Both the position numbers and the translations under genes were made by a program. Below the pieces are notes generated by a model. The model worked only from the letters and a program-made list of their open reading frames with translations. It made no database searches and was not told the origin of the DNA. From Modicisalibacter sp033446685 (GTDB taxonomy: Bacteria > Pseudomonadota > Gammaproteobacteria > Pseudomonadales > Halomonadaceae): a stretch of 64,000 nucleotides of DNA. Positions 28,482 through 37,254 of the stretch are shown one piece after another. The DNA lies in assembly GCF_033446685.1 (NCBI RefSeq), contig NZ_JAWQLY010000012.1, positions 62,001 to 126,000 of the forward strand. Direction: 5' to 3'. Positions within the stretch are counted from its first letter, which is position 1. Each line of letters starts with the position of its first letter.

Positions 28482-30251
28482 TCAGAAGGGCCAGAAACGC
28501 GGTATCAACAAAAGCGCCGTGGCCCCGACCAGCAGGTCGAGCAACCCGCCCACGCGCAGGAAATCGCCGAACCGATAGCCGCCCGGGCCATAGACCATCA
28601 GATTGGTCTGGTAGCCGATCGGCGTCAGGAAACTCGCCGAGGCGGCGAACATCACCGCGATGGCGAACGGCATCACGCTCACCCCCAGGCTCTCGGCCGC
28701 GGTGGTCACCACCGGGAAGGCGATCACCGCCGCCGCGTTGTTGGTGACCAACTCGGTGAGCAGCGCCACCAGCACGTAGCAACCGATCAATAGCAGATAC
28801 GCGTCGCCGCCGGCCAGGCCCAGCGCCTGGCCGGCGATCGCGGCGGCGGCGCCGGAGCTCTCCAGCGCCGCACCCAGGCCGAACGAGGCGGCGATGGTCA
28901 GCAGTACCCGGGTATCCAGCCCGCGTTTGGCCGCGCCCACCGTGCAGCAACCACTGAGCATGCTCAACGCGGCACCCAGCATCGCCGCCTTGAGCATGCT
29001 CATCACGCCCAGCGAGGCCAGCAGCACCACGCCGGCGAGGATGCTCCAGGCCAGCCAGGCCTTCTCGTGGACGGGCCGTGCCTGGCCGTTGATCTGGCTG
29101 ACCAGCAGGAAGTCCCGCGACTGGCGATGGCGCTCGATGAACGGCGGACGCGCCTCGAGCAGCAGCACGTCGGCCGGCTGCAAGCGGATCTGGCCGAGAT
29201 TGCCGGCGACCCGCTCGCCGTTGCGGCACACCGCGAGCACCGCCGCGCCGTAGAGCGTACGGAAATGCCCCTCGCGGATACGCTGACCGATGAACTGGCA
29301 CTGGTCGGAGACCACCGCCTCGACCAGCCGACGCTCGCGAAAATCCTTGCTCAGGCTCGACTCGCCGAGGCTCGAGGGCTGCAGGCCACGGACCTGCTGG
29401 AGTTCGACCGCCGCGTCGCGGGTCCCGGCGAAGATCAGCCGGTCGCCGCCCTTGAGCTTCTCGCCCGGGCCGACCACGCTGACCACGTTGCCGTCGCGCT
29501 CGATCTCGACCAGAAACAGCCCGCCGAGGTGACGCAGCCCCGCTTCCTCGACCGTCCTGTCGACCAGCGGTCCGCCAGCGGCCACCGCCATCTCGATGGT
29601 GAACTCGCGAGGGTTCTCGAAGGCCTGGTCGGCACTGCGCCGGCTCGGCAACAGGCGATTGCCGAGGCATAGCAGGTACACCAACCCCACCAGGGTGACC
29701 GGCACGCCGACCCAGGCGATATCGAACAGACGCAGCGTCAACTCGGGATAACGGTCGCTGAGCAGGCCATGGACCACCAGGTTGGTACTGGTGCCGAGCA
29801 GCGAACAGGTGCCACCGAGGATCGAGGCGAAGCTCAACGGCATCAAAAAGCGGTGCGGCTGCATCCGCAACCGACGACTCCAGCCGATCACCGCGGGAAT
29901 GTAGGTAGCCACGACCGGCGTGTTGTTGACGAAGGCGCTCATAAAAGAAACCGGCAGCAACAGCCGCCAGGAGGCCCGCCACTCGCTGCTGGGGCGACCC
30001 AATACGTAACGTATGATCAGATCGATGCCACCGGTCTCGCGGATGCTGGCGACCAGCACGTACATGAACGCCACGGTGAACAGGCCGCTGCTCGAGAAGC
30101 CCGCCAGCGCCTGCTGGGCATCGATCACCCCCAGCACGAACAGCAGGATGACCCCGCCCAGCAGGATGATGTCGGCGCCCAGGCGCGTGGTGCCCATCAG
30201 CACGAACACGGCGATGACGGTGGCGAGCGCTATCCAGGCATCGAGAGGCAT
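28482..30251 (-). CDS. SLC13/DASS permease with two TrkA-C domains
   Basis: A 589-residue inner-membrane carrier. About five N-terminal membrane helices, including the SFVNNTPVVATYIP re-entrant-like region, are followed by two cytosolic TrkA-C (RCK-C) domains (about residues 205-290 and 300-385) and a second membrane half with TELVTNNAAAVIAFP and PIGYQTNLMVYGPGG. This is the pattern of the large bacterial SLC13-type transporters annotated for sulfate or other anions. The paired xNNxx motifs suggest Na+-coupled anion transport; the substrate is not determined. Transcribed alone. Confidence 0.88.
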   Translation of the reverse strand: MPLDAWIALATVIAVFVLMGTTRLGADIILLGGVILLFVLGVIDAQQALAGFSSSGLFTVAFMYVLVASIRETGGIDLIIRYVLGRPSSEWRASWRLLLPVSFMSAFVNNTPVVATYIPAVIGWSRRLRMQPHRFLMPLSFASILGGTCSLLGTSTNLVVHGLLSDRYPELTLRLFDIAWVGVPVTLVGLVYLLCLGNRLLPSRRSADQAFENPREFTIEMAVAAGGPLVDRTVEEAGLRHLGGLFLVEIERDGNVVSVVGPGEKLKGGDRLIFAGTRDAAVELQQVRGLQPSSLGESSLSKDFRERRLVEAVVSDQCQFIGQRIREGHFRTLYGAAVLAVCRNGERVAGNLGQIRLQPADVLLLEARPPFIERHRQSRDFLLVSQINGQARPVHEKAWLAWSILAGVVLLASLGVMSMLKAAMLGAALSMLSGCCTVGAAKRGLDTRVLLTIAASFGLGAALESSGAAAAIAGQALGLAGGDAYLLLIGCYVLVALLTELVTNNAAAVIAFPVVTTAAESLGVSVMPFAIAVMFAASASFLTPIGYQTNLMVYGPGGYRFGDFLRVGGLLDLLVGATALLLIPRFWPF

Positions 30252-30346
30252 GGCGGTCCTGCATTACGAAGGGAACGTAACGCATTCTGACCGCCTCGCT
30301 TTAGATCATGAAGTTATTTGTAGAAATGTGGCTATGCCGAAAAGAA

Positions 30347-32386
30347 TTAAGCATCCTGCTTGCCCGGATACGGCGCGCCGCCTAGCCCCCAGGGCGCCTT
30401 CAGCGACTGGACGGGCATCTCCTGATGACGTTCGCCTGCCGGCAGCAGCGCCTCGGCCGGAGTATCGTCAGTGGCGGAGGATGCCGCAGGCCGGTGCTCC
30501 AGAGCTTCCAGCCTCTTCAGAACCTCCGGCGTATCGACATCGGCCGGGATACACATCAGGCCACAGCGGCGCAGCCATTCACCGCCGCGAATACTGCTGG
30601 TGTAACGCAGCAGCGGCGCCGAGAGCACCATGCCCAGCAGCACCGGCGACAGCCACCAGAAGAACAGCGGCGCGTAGTAGTAGCTGATCACCCCCCAGAC
30701 GATCCCGATCAGCGTCATCGCCCCGGTTCGCCGCCAGGCGACGCTCCACGGAATCAGTCGCCCGCCACGCACCTGGGAACTCCACGACACGGTGCGCCCA
30801 ATCAACACGCTGATCACGAACCAGGCGTGGAACGCCATCATCAGTGGCGCGATCAATACCGAGAAGATGATCTCCATCAGCGCACTGACGGTCAGCCGCA
30901 GGCCGCCGCCGAAATCGCGCCGACGCTGCTGCAGGCCGACCACGATGCCCAGCAGCTTGGGCAACAGCAGCATGATCACGGTGATCGCCAGCAGCGAGGC
31001 AATCATCGCCACCCGCGACTCGGGCCATTCGGGGAACAGCTGGTATCCCGAGTTGAAGAAGCGCACCTTGGCCAGCGCATTGAAGACCGCATCCACGGTA
31101 CTCAGGCTGAGCATGATCAGCCACAGCAGCGAGGCGACATAGGCCAGCGCGCCGAGCAGGAAATGCAGGCGGTTGATGGGGTGCAGGCGCTTGGCGAGCA
31201 GCAGCCGCAAGTGCTGCATGTTGCCCTGGCACCAGCGCCGATCGCGCTTGGCGTAGTCGACCATGTTGCCGGGCAGTTCCTCGTAGCTATCCTCGAGGCC
31301 GGCGTGCAGCCGCACCTCCCAGCCGGCGCGACGCAACAGCGCCGCCTCGACGAAATCGTGGCTGAGGATCTCGCCGCCCATCGGCGCCTTGCCGGGCAGC
31401 GATGGCAGCCCGCAGTGCTTGACGAAGGCCTCGACGCGAATGATCGCGTTGTGGCCCCAGTAGTTGGCGGTATCGCCCTGCCAGACACTCTGCCCGGCCG
31501 CCAGCATGGGGCTGTAGAGGGTCGCCGCGAACTGCAGGAAGCGCCCGAACAGGGTGTTCGAACGCACCGGCAATGGCACGGTCTGCAGCAGCCCCAGGCG
31601 CGGGTTGGCCTGCATCGTCGCCGCCATGCGCACCAGCGTGCGCCCGCCCATCACGCTGTCGGCATCGAGAATCAGCATGCTCTCGTAGTGCTGCCCCCAG
31701 CGCGAACAGAAATCCGCCAGGTTACCCACCTTGCGACCGATATTGCGCTCGCGACGGCGGTAATAGAGGGTCAGGCCGGCCGGGAGACGCCGACGCAGGG
31801 CGGCGGCGGCACGCCGCTCGGCCTCGGCGACTTCGGCATCGGTGGTATCGCTGAGCAGGAAGACATCGAAGGCCGCCGACTTGCCGGTGTCGATCAGCGA
31901 CAGGCAGGTCGCCTCGAGCCCGGCGATCACCCGCTCGGTGTCTTCGTTGTAGACCGGCATCAGCAACGCGATGCGTCGCTCGGGATCGAGCGTCTCGTCG
32001 AGCGGCGCGGCACGCTTGAGCGTCAGTGGGTCGCGCTTGCAGAAGACCACCAGGAACCCGACGATACCGGTCCAGAACGACACCGCGATCCAGGCGAACA
32101 TGCACACGAACAGCACCAGGATCGACAGCTCGAGCACGGTCAGGCCATTGGCGCGCAGGATGTCGAACATCATGTAGGCACCCTGCAGACTGGTCAGCAG
32201 CGACAGGGTGAAGAAGATCAGCCGGCGTAGCCACAATAACGGCATGCGCTGGTGATCGGGAACACCGGGCTGGGCCTCGGTCGCCGTGTCGCCGGTCATG
32301 TCCTCCACCCGATTCGTCTGCTCGGCGACCGGCGAGTCGGCGTCGTGCTTCACCGTTCGGTCACGAGAATCGTTTTCACAAGGCAT
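30347..32386 (-). CDS. opgH: Glucans biosynthesis glucosyltransferase H
   Basis: A 679-residue membrane glucosyltransferase that makes the beta-1,2 backbone of osmoregulated periplasmic glucans from UDP-glucose and exports it. The GT2 core shows MPVYNEDTERV, LILDADSVMGGRT (metal-binding DAD), SHDFVEA and the RRWCQGN motif; six or more membrane segments flank it. The start overlaps the end of opgG by 11 bases. An N-terminal acidic stretch of about 45 residues precedes the first helix, as in other OpgH proteins where it interacts with cell-division machinery in E. coli. Confidence 0.95.
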   Translation of the reverse strand: MPCENDSRDRTVKHDADSPVAEQTNRVEDMTGDTATEAQPGVPDHQRMPLLWLRRLIFFTLSLLTSLQGAYMMFDILRANGLTVLELSILVLFVCMFAWIAVSFWTGIVGFLVVFCKRDPLTLKRAAPLDETLDPERRIALLMPVYNEDTERVIAGLEATCLSLIDTGKSAAFDVFLLSDTTDAEVAEAERRAAAALRRRLPAGLTLYYRRRERNIGRKVGNLADFCSRWGQHYESMLILDADSVMGGRTLVRMAATMQANPRLGLLQTVPLPVRSNTLFGRFLQFAATLYSPMLAAGQSVWQGDTANYWGHNAIIRVEAFVKHCGLPSLPGKAPMGGEILSHDFVEAALLRRAGWEVRLHAGLEDSYEELPGNMVDYAKRDRRWCQGNMQHLRLLLAKRLHPINRLHFLLGALAYVASLLWLIMLSLSTVDAVFNALAKVRFFNSGYQLFPEWPESRVAMIASLLAITVIMLLLPKLLGIVVGLQQRRRDFGGGLRLTVSALMEIIFSVLIAPLMMAFHAWFVISVLIGRTVSWSSQVRGGRLIPWSVAWRRTGAMTLIGIVWGVISYYYAPLFFWWLSPVLLGMVLSAPLLRYTSSIRGGEWLRRCGLMCIPADVDTPEVLKRLEALEHRPAASSATDDTPAEALLPAGERHQEMPVQSLKAPWGLGGAPYPGKQDA

Positions 32387-34067
32387 CGGGATTCCACAAA
32401 TAGCTCCAGGTTTCGGTCAGGCGCCGGCCACGCAGCTGAAGTTCGAGCTGCATGTCCGCGTTCTCGCCCTGGGTGGCCAGCTTGAACGACGCGCGCCAAG
32501 TCTTGCCGTCGGGCAACTGGCGAACCTTGAGCTCGCTGACCTCGCCCTGCGACACGTTGAGATTGGCCTCGACCGGCTGTGAGGCGGCCAAGCTCGAGAG
32601 TTCGTCGCCACCGCGGAAGTCGACGATGAACCGGCGCAGGTCGTGAGACGGCGGATCCGCCTGGTCGGGATTGGCGCCCCAGCCATTGCGGACCCTTACG
32701 ACCCGGCCCAGGGTGTGCTCGGGCACCGCCTCGCCGTAGGTTGAAAGCCGGTACTGGTAACGACGTTGGTCGCCGGCCTGGAACTCGGCATCGGGCACCC
32801 AGTAAGCAACGATGTTGTCGTGGATTTCCCGCTCGGTGGGAATCTCGACCAACTCGACGCCGCCCTCGCCCCAATCGCCCTCGGCCGGCCGCACCCACAG
32901 GCTGGGGCGATTCTGATAATCGGCTTCCAGGTCCAGGTAGTGCTCGAAATCCCGGTCGCGCTGCATCAGGCCGAAGCCGCGCGGCGAATTGTCACGCAGT
33001 TGGGTGACGTTGAGCGACGGCGGGTTCGACAACGGCCGCCATAGCCACTGGTTGCCGGACGTGTACATCTGCACGCCATCGGAGTCGTGAACCTCGGGGC
33101 GGAAGTCGTCGTAATCGTGCAGGCTGTTCTCGCCGTGCAGGAACATGCTGGTCAACGGAGCGATGCCCAGCTTGCCGACGTTCTGGCGGGCGAATAGCCG
33201 GGCGTCGACATCGATAACGGTATTGTTGCCGGCATGCACGTCGAAACGATAGGCCCCCGTCACGGAAGGGCTGTCGAGCAGCGCGAACAGCGTCATGTCG
33301 GCGTCGTTGGGCTCGGGGCGCACCAGCCAGTAGGCGCGAAAGGCCGGAAACTCCTCGCCCCCCTGCGTCGCCGTATTGACCGCCAACCCGCGCGCCGACA
33401 CGCCGTACCCCTGCCCCCGGCCAACCAGCCGGAAATAGGAAGCGCCGAGAAACACCACGATCTCGTCCTTGTAGTCGGGGGTATTGATCGGGAAGTGCAG
33501 GCGGAACCCGGCGAAGCCCAGCTTGTCGGGGTCGATCCCGGCAACCAGATCCTTGAGCGGCGCGGCGCTATTCTCGTAGCTGAACATCGCCGGGTCGAAG
33601 CGGACTTCGTCGATGTGCCCACCCTTGAGCACATACATCTCGACCGGGTCGTCGTAGAGGAAACCGGGATGGAAGAACTGCACCTCGAACAAGCGGTCAT
33701 CGCGCCACAGCGCATGCTCGTTGCGGTAACGGATATTGCGATAGTCGTTGTAGCTGAGATTCTTGAGTTTGTCCGGCAGGGGCGACTGCGGGGCGCTGTA
33801 GGCGCTGCCCGCCAAGCCCTTGGCACGCTCGATGACGCGCTCGAAGAGCATCTCGGGGATCATTTCCGGTTCGGGCTCGGGCTGCTGCTGGGCCGCGGAA
33901 TCGCCCTGCCCCTCCGGAGCCGAAGCGTCGGATGAGCCGTTGTCCTGTGGCGACGCGTCGCTCCCCTGTTCCTGCTGGCTCTGGCCAGCGGGTTCCTGCT
34001 CCTGGGCCTCGGCGACGGTCATCCCCAACGAGAGGCCGACCAACACCAGGCATTGCCACACCTTCAT
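32376..34067 (-). CDS. opgG: Glucans biosynthesis protein G (periplasmic)
   Basis: A 563-residue OpgG/MdoG, needed in the periplasm to finish periplasmic glucans. A signal peptide (about residues 1-22, ending TVAEAQ) is followed by an E/Q/S/D-rich low-complexity segment (about 22-68), then the conserved domain with SYNDYRNIRYR, GFAGFRLHFPIN and SGNQWLWRPLSNPP. The low-complexity insert is longer than in E. coli OpgG. ATG 34067 follows GAGGAATT. It forms an operon with opgH. Confidence 0.95.
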   Translation of the reverse strand: MKVWQCLVLVGLSLGMTVAEAQEQEPAGQSQQEQGSDASPQDNGSSDASAPEGQGDSAAQQQPEPEPEMIPEMLFERVIERAKGLAGSAYSAPQSPLPDKLKNLSYNDYRNIRYRNEHALWRDDRLFEVQFFHPGFLYDDPVEMYVLKGGHIDEVRFDPAMFSYENSAAPLKDLVAGIDPDKLGFAGFRLHFPINTPDYKDEIVVFLGASYFRLVGRGQGYGVSARGLAVNTATQGGEEFPAFRAYWLVRPEPNDADMTLFALLDSPSVTGAYRFDVHAGNNTVIDVDARLFARQNVGKLGIAPLTSMFLHGENSLHDYDDFRPEVHDSDGVQMYTSGNQWLWRPLSNPPSLNVTQLRDNSPRGFGLMQRDRDFEHYLDLEADYQNRPSLWVRPAEGDWGEGGVELVEIPTEREIHDNIVAYWVPDAEFQAGDQRRYQYRLSTYGEAVPEHTLGRVVRVRNGWGANPDQADPPSHDLRRFIVDFRGGDELSSLAASQPVEANLNVSQGEVSELKVRQLPDGKTWRASFKLATQGENADMQLELQLRGRRLTETWSYLWNPDAL

Positions 34068-34229
34068 GTGTAATTCCTCATCCCTTAATGGACCAATGCG
34101 ACCCCTCAGTTCCTACACACTCAGTCCCTGCACACTATAGCGATTGATTTTTATTAGTGCGTCGATGCCATAGCATGGAATCCTGCCACGCTCCGGTGGT
34201 CAGCTGCCTGTCAAGCGTGGGGTAATCTT

Positions 34230-35810
34230 TTGTATCATAACCTGTTGGCCTTGCTCGCCATCAATTTCCTGCTACTGGGACCCCGGCTACTCGGCCATTC
34301 CACTCAGCCAATTTGGGTGGCACTCGAGGCGCTCTGGCTGATTGGCCTGCTGAGCCTCGTCGGCCGCCGCTGGCGAAGCCGGCTCGCCGTCGTCGCCAGC
34401 GTGGCACTGGGCCTTGTGCTGCTGCTCGCAGGCGCCGACCAGCTGATTCAACTGAGCCTCGGCCGGCCCTTCAACCCCTGGCTCGACCGGGCCCTGCTGC
34501 GCCCAGCCTATCATTTGTTAGTCGATAACGTCGGCTGGGGCGTTACTTGGTTGCTCCTCGCGGCTGGCTCGGCGGCCGCCGTCGCCTGCCTGTGGCTGAT
34601 CGCCCGAGCACTCGCCCGCGTCCGCCCGCTGACGCTGCCCCTCCGGGCTCGCCGTGCCGCGCTAGTGGCATGGCTGGCCGTGTTCCCAGCCCTGCCCGAA
34701 CTCGCCGATCACACCCGCACGCTCGCTACGCCAAGTCTGACCCTGCTTGCCGAACATTGGCAGCAGGGGCGCGAAACCCGCCGGGCGCTGAGCGATTTCC
34801 GCCGCCAGCTCAAGACGTCCGACGGGCCGCGGACACGGCCGTTGCCCGGCCTCGCAGGGCGTGACGTGACGCTCGCCTTCATCGAATCCTACGGCATCTC
34901 GGCGCTCACCGATGCACGCTACGCAGCGACGCTCAAGCCCCGGTTGGCCGACCTGCAGGCACGCTTCGCGGCGACCGGCCTGCACGTCGCCAGCGCGACC
35001 GTCACCGCGCCCGTTCAGGGCGGACAGTCCTGGCTTGCGCACGCCAGCGTGCTCAGTGGACTGTGGCTGACCAGTCAATGGCATTACGACCTATTGCTGA
35101 GCGCCGGCCATTCTACGTTGATCGATGATTTCTCCGCTACCGGTCATGGCACGTTGGCAATCATGCCGGCGATCACGGCCCCCTGGCCGGCCGGCCGACA
35201 ACTGGGTTATCAACGTATTCTCGCGGCCGCCGACATGCCCTATCGCGGCCCCGCGCTCAACTGGGTGACCATGCCCGACCAGTTCACCTGGCGGCACTTC
35301 TCGAGAGTCCGCCGCGCACAACCGCAACCGCTGTTCACCGAGCTGGCGATGATCAGTTCACACGCGCCCTGGACGCCGATCGTGCCGCTCGTCGACTGGG
35401 AGAAGGTAGGCAATGGCAGGATCTTCAGGGCATGGGCCGATGCCGGCCCCACGCCGGAAGCGTTGTGGCAGGACAGCGCCCGGGTACGCGATCACTATGC
35501 GCGATCACTCGATTACGCCCTGGCGGCCATGGGCGGTTTCGCCGAGCGTTACCTGGGCGCCGACGAGCTGCTGATCGTGCTCGGCGATCACCAGCCGGCA
35601 CCGCTGATCACCGGTGAGGATGCCAGTCGCGACGTGCCGATCCACGTCATCAGCGGCGATCCGGCGCTGATCGAACGTTTCGTCGCGGCCGGGTTCGCGC
35701 CCGGCCTGGAGCCGCCCGCGGGCCCTGCTCGGTGGCGCCAGGACGAGCTGCGCGGGCTTCTCCACCGACTGTTCGGTGGAGAAGCGACAATGCCCGTCGC
35801 GGCTCAGTAG
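34230..35810 (+). CDS. Membrane-anchored sulfatase-fold protein (LtaS/OpgB-like superfamily)
   Basis: A 526-residue protein with about five N-terminal membrane helices (residues 1-165) and a periplasmic alkaline-phosphatase/sulfatase-fold domain (about 210-510). Visible family landmarks are VTLAFIESYGISAL (first metal site), QGGQSWLAHASVLSGLW (region of the nucleophile), SSHAPWTP and LIVLGDHQPAP (metal-binding Asp-His). This layout is shared by lipoteichoic acid synthase, OpgB/MdoB and EptA-type transferases. The start appears to be a TTG at 34230 after GTGGGG; no ATG gives the first helix. It diverges from opgG, which suggests decoration of periplasmic glucans with phosphoglycerol or another group, but that is inference. 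Its last seven bases overlap gbcB. Confidence 0.8.
   Translation: MYHNLLALLAINFLLLGPRLLGHSTQPIWVALEALWLIGLLSLVGRRWRSRLAVVASVALGLVLLLAGADQLIQLSLGRPFNPWLDRALLRPAYHLLVDNVGWGVTWLLLAAGSAAAVACLWLIARALARVRPLTLPLRARRAALVAWLAVFPALPELADHTRTLATPSLTLLAEHWQQGRETRRALSDFRRQLKTSDGPRTRPLPGLAGRDVTLAFIESYGISALTDARYAATLKPRLADLQARFAATGLHVASATVTAPVQGGQSWLAHASVLSGLWLTSQWHYDLLLSAGHSTLIDDFSATGHGTLAIMPAITAPWPAGRQLGYQRILAAADMPYRGPALNWVTMPDQFTWRHFSRVRRAQPQPLFTELAMISSHAPWTPIVPLVDWEKVGNGRIFRAWADAGPTPEALWQDSARVRDHYARSLDYALAAMGGFAERYLGADELLIVLGDHQPAPLITGEDASRDVPIHVISGDPALIERFVAAGFAPGLEPPAGPARWRQDELRGLLHRLFGGEATMPVAAQ
35757..35784. repeat. 11-bp hairpin inside the 3' end of the sulfatase-fold gene
   Basis: CTTCTCCACCG and CGGTGGAGAAG are exact reverse complements around a six-base loop. 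It is coding sequence for the plus-strand gene, and lies 20 bases beyond the gbcB stop on the opposite strand, where a terminator would be expected. No T run follows. Confidence 0.45.
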
Positions 35811-36916
35811 TCGATCACCACGTTGCCCTTGGGCCGACTGCAGCAGGAAAGGATATAGCCCTCGGCGACATCCTCGTCGGTGATCCCGCCGTTGTGGTCC
35901 ATCTCGACCTCGCCGGCCTTGAGCCCCACCCGGCAGGTGCCGCAGATGCCCATCCCGCAGGCCTTGGGAATATGCAGGCCGAGCTTGGCGGCGGCGGCGT
36001 GCACCGTCTCGCCCGGCTGGACGCGTACGCTCTTGCCGGAGCCGGCGAATTCGACCTGCACCAGTTCGGCGTAATCGAGCTCCTCGGCGGCGGCCTCGGC
36101 CTGCTCGGCGAGTTCGCGCACGTCCTCGCGTACATCGAGCGGCGTAGCGCCGAACGACTCCTCGTGATAATGGCTCATGTCGAAGCCGTTGGCGTGCAGG
36201 ATGTGCTTGATGGCGTTCATGTACGGTGGCGGCCCGCAGCAGAAGATCTCGCGCTCGAGGAAGTCCGGCGCCATCATCTCGAGCATCGGCTGGGTCAGAT
36301 AGCCGCGATAGCCGGCCCAGGCCTCGCCGATGTCGTCCTTGTTCTCGCAGATCACGTGCAGCTTGAACTCGGGTATCCGCGAGAACATGTGCACCAGCTC
36401 GCGATGATAGATGATGTCGCGCGGACTGCGCGAACTGTGCACGAATTCCAGGTCGACGTTGGCGTTGGTGTCGAAGAACCAGCGGGTCATCGACATCAGC
36501 GGCGTGATGCCCACCCCGCCGGAGAGCATCAGTACCCTGTCGGCCGGAAAGTCGATGGAATTGAAGTTGCCGACCGGGCCGTGCACGACCAGTTCGTCGC
36601 CCACCTTGAGAACATCGTGAAGCCAGTTGGAGACCTGGCCGCCCGGCAGACGCTTGACGGTGATCGAGAAGCTGTAGGGAATCGACGGCGAACTGGAGAT
36701 GGTATAGGAACGCATCACCTGCTCACCGTCGATCTCGAGCTCCAGAGTCACGAACTGGCCCGGCTTGAAGAAGTAGAGCACCGGCTGTTCGGCCATGAAG
36801 CAGAAGGTACGCACGTCCCAGGTCTCCTGGATCTGCTTGACGCAACGCACCTGATGACGGCCGTTGGTCCAGGTCTGGGTAGTGACCGGGTTGAAGAAGT
36901 TGGTCGTGGTTGTCAT
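35804..36916 (-). CDS. gbcB: Glycine betaine monooxygenase reductase subunit
   Basis: A 370-residue reductase that passes electrons from NAD(P)H to the Rieske oxygenase GbcA. Domains in order are an FAD domain (RSYTISSSPSIPYSF), a nucleotide domain (MLSGGVGITPLMSM and CCGPPPYM) and a C-terminal plant-type [2Fe-2S] ferredoxin with CGMGICGTCRVG and a final Cys in LSCCS. Length matches Pseudomonas GbcB. ATG 36916 is chosen over a much longer open frame upstream that lacks family sequence. Divergent from gbcA across 338 bases. Confidence 0.93.
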   Translation of the reverse strand: MTTTTNFFNPVTTQTWTNGRHQVRCVKQIQETWDVRTFCFMAEQPVLYFFKPGQFVTLELEIDGEQVMRSYTISSSPSIPYSFSITVKRLPGGQVSNWLHDVLKVGDELVVHGPVGNFNSIDFPADRVLMLSGGVGITPLMSMTRWFFDTNANVDLEFVHSSRSPRDIIYHRELVHMFSRIPEFKLHVICENKDDIGEAWAGYRGYLTQPMLEMMAPDFLEREIFCCGPPPYMNAIKHILHANGFDMSHYHEESFGATPLDVREDVRELAEQAEAAAEELDYAELVQVEFAGSGKSVRVQPGETVHAAAAKLGLHIPKACGMGICGTCRVGLKAGEVEMDHNGGITDEDVAEGYILSCCSRPKGNVVIDY

Positions 36917-37254
36917 CGCTGTCTCTACCTGCCGGAACATGGGCCGCCGTACGCCACCGTCTCGCCCACCCGAGATCCGTGGCGCTTTCGCGCATTCTGG
37001 GCACAGCCGGACGCGACGACTTGTCTGCCAACGACGCGCGCATGCCACGCCCATCCAGGATGCGTGAGCAAATCGAACGATCGCGTCGCCCTGGTATCGG
37101 CCGATGTCGCGCGCAGATAATCGCCCGCCGCGGCGCCCACCCACAATCGGCGAAACTAACCAGCGATACGGACATCGCCAAGCCGACACATTTCGCATGA
37201 CACCCCGACACTGACCGTGCGCCGCCCCGGGCTGGCGCCGTATGAGGACGTAGC
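36917..37254. promoter_or_regulatory. 338-base divergent gbcB/gbcA control region
   Basis: No gene is supported here. It must hold both promoters of the betaine monooxygenase genes. In Pseudomonas these are activated by the AraC-type regulator GbdR; no such gene is in the window, and I could not place a confident binding site. Confidence 0.5.

Noticed and set aside
36917..37254. GbdR-type activator site between gbcB and gbcA
   Set aside because: I could not recall the consensus reliably enough to call a site, and no repeated motif stands out.
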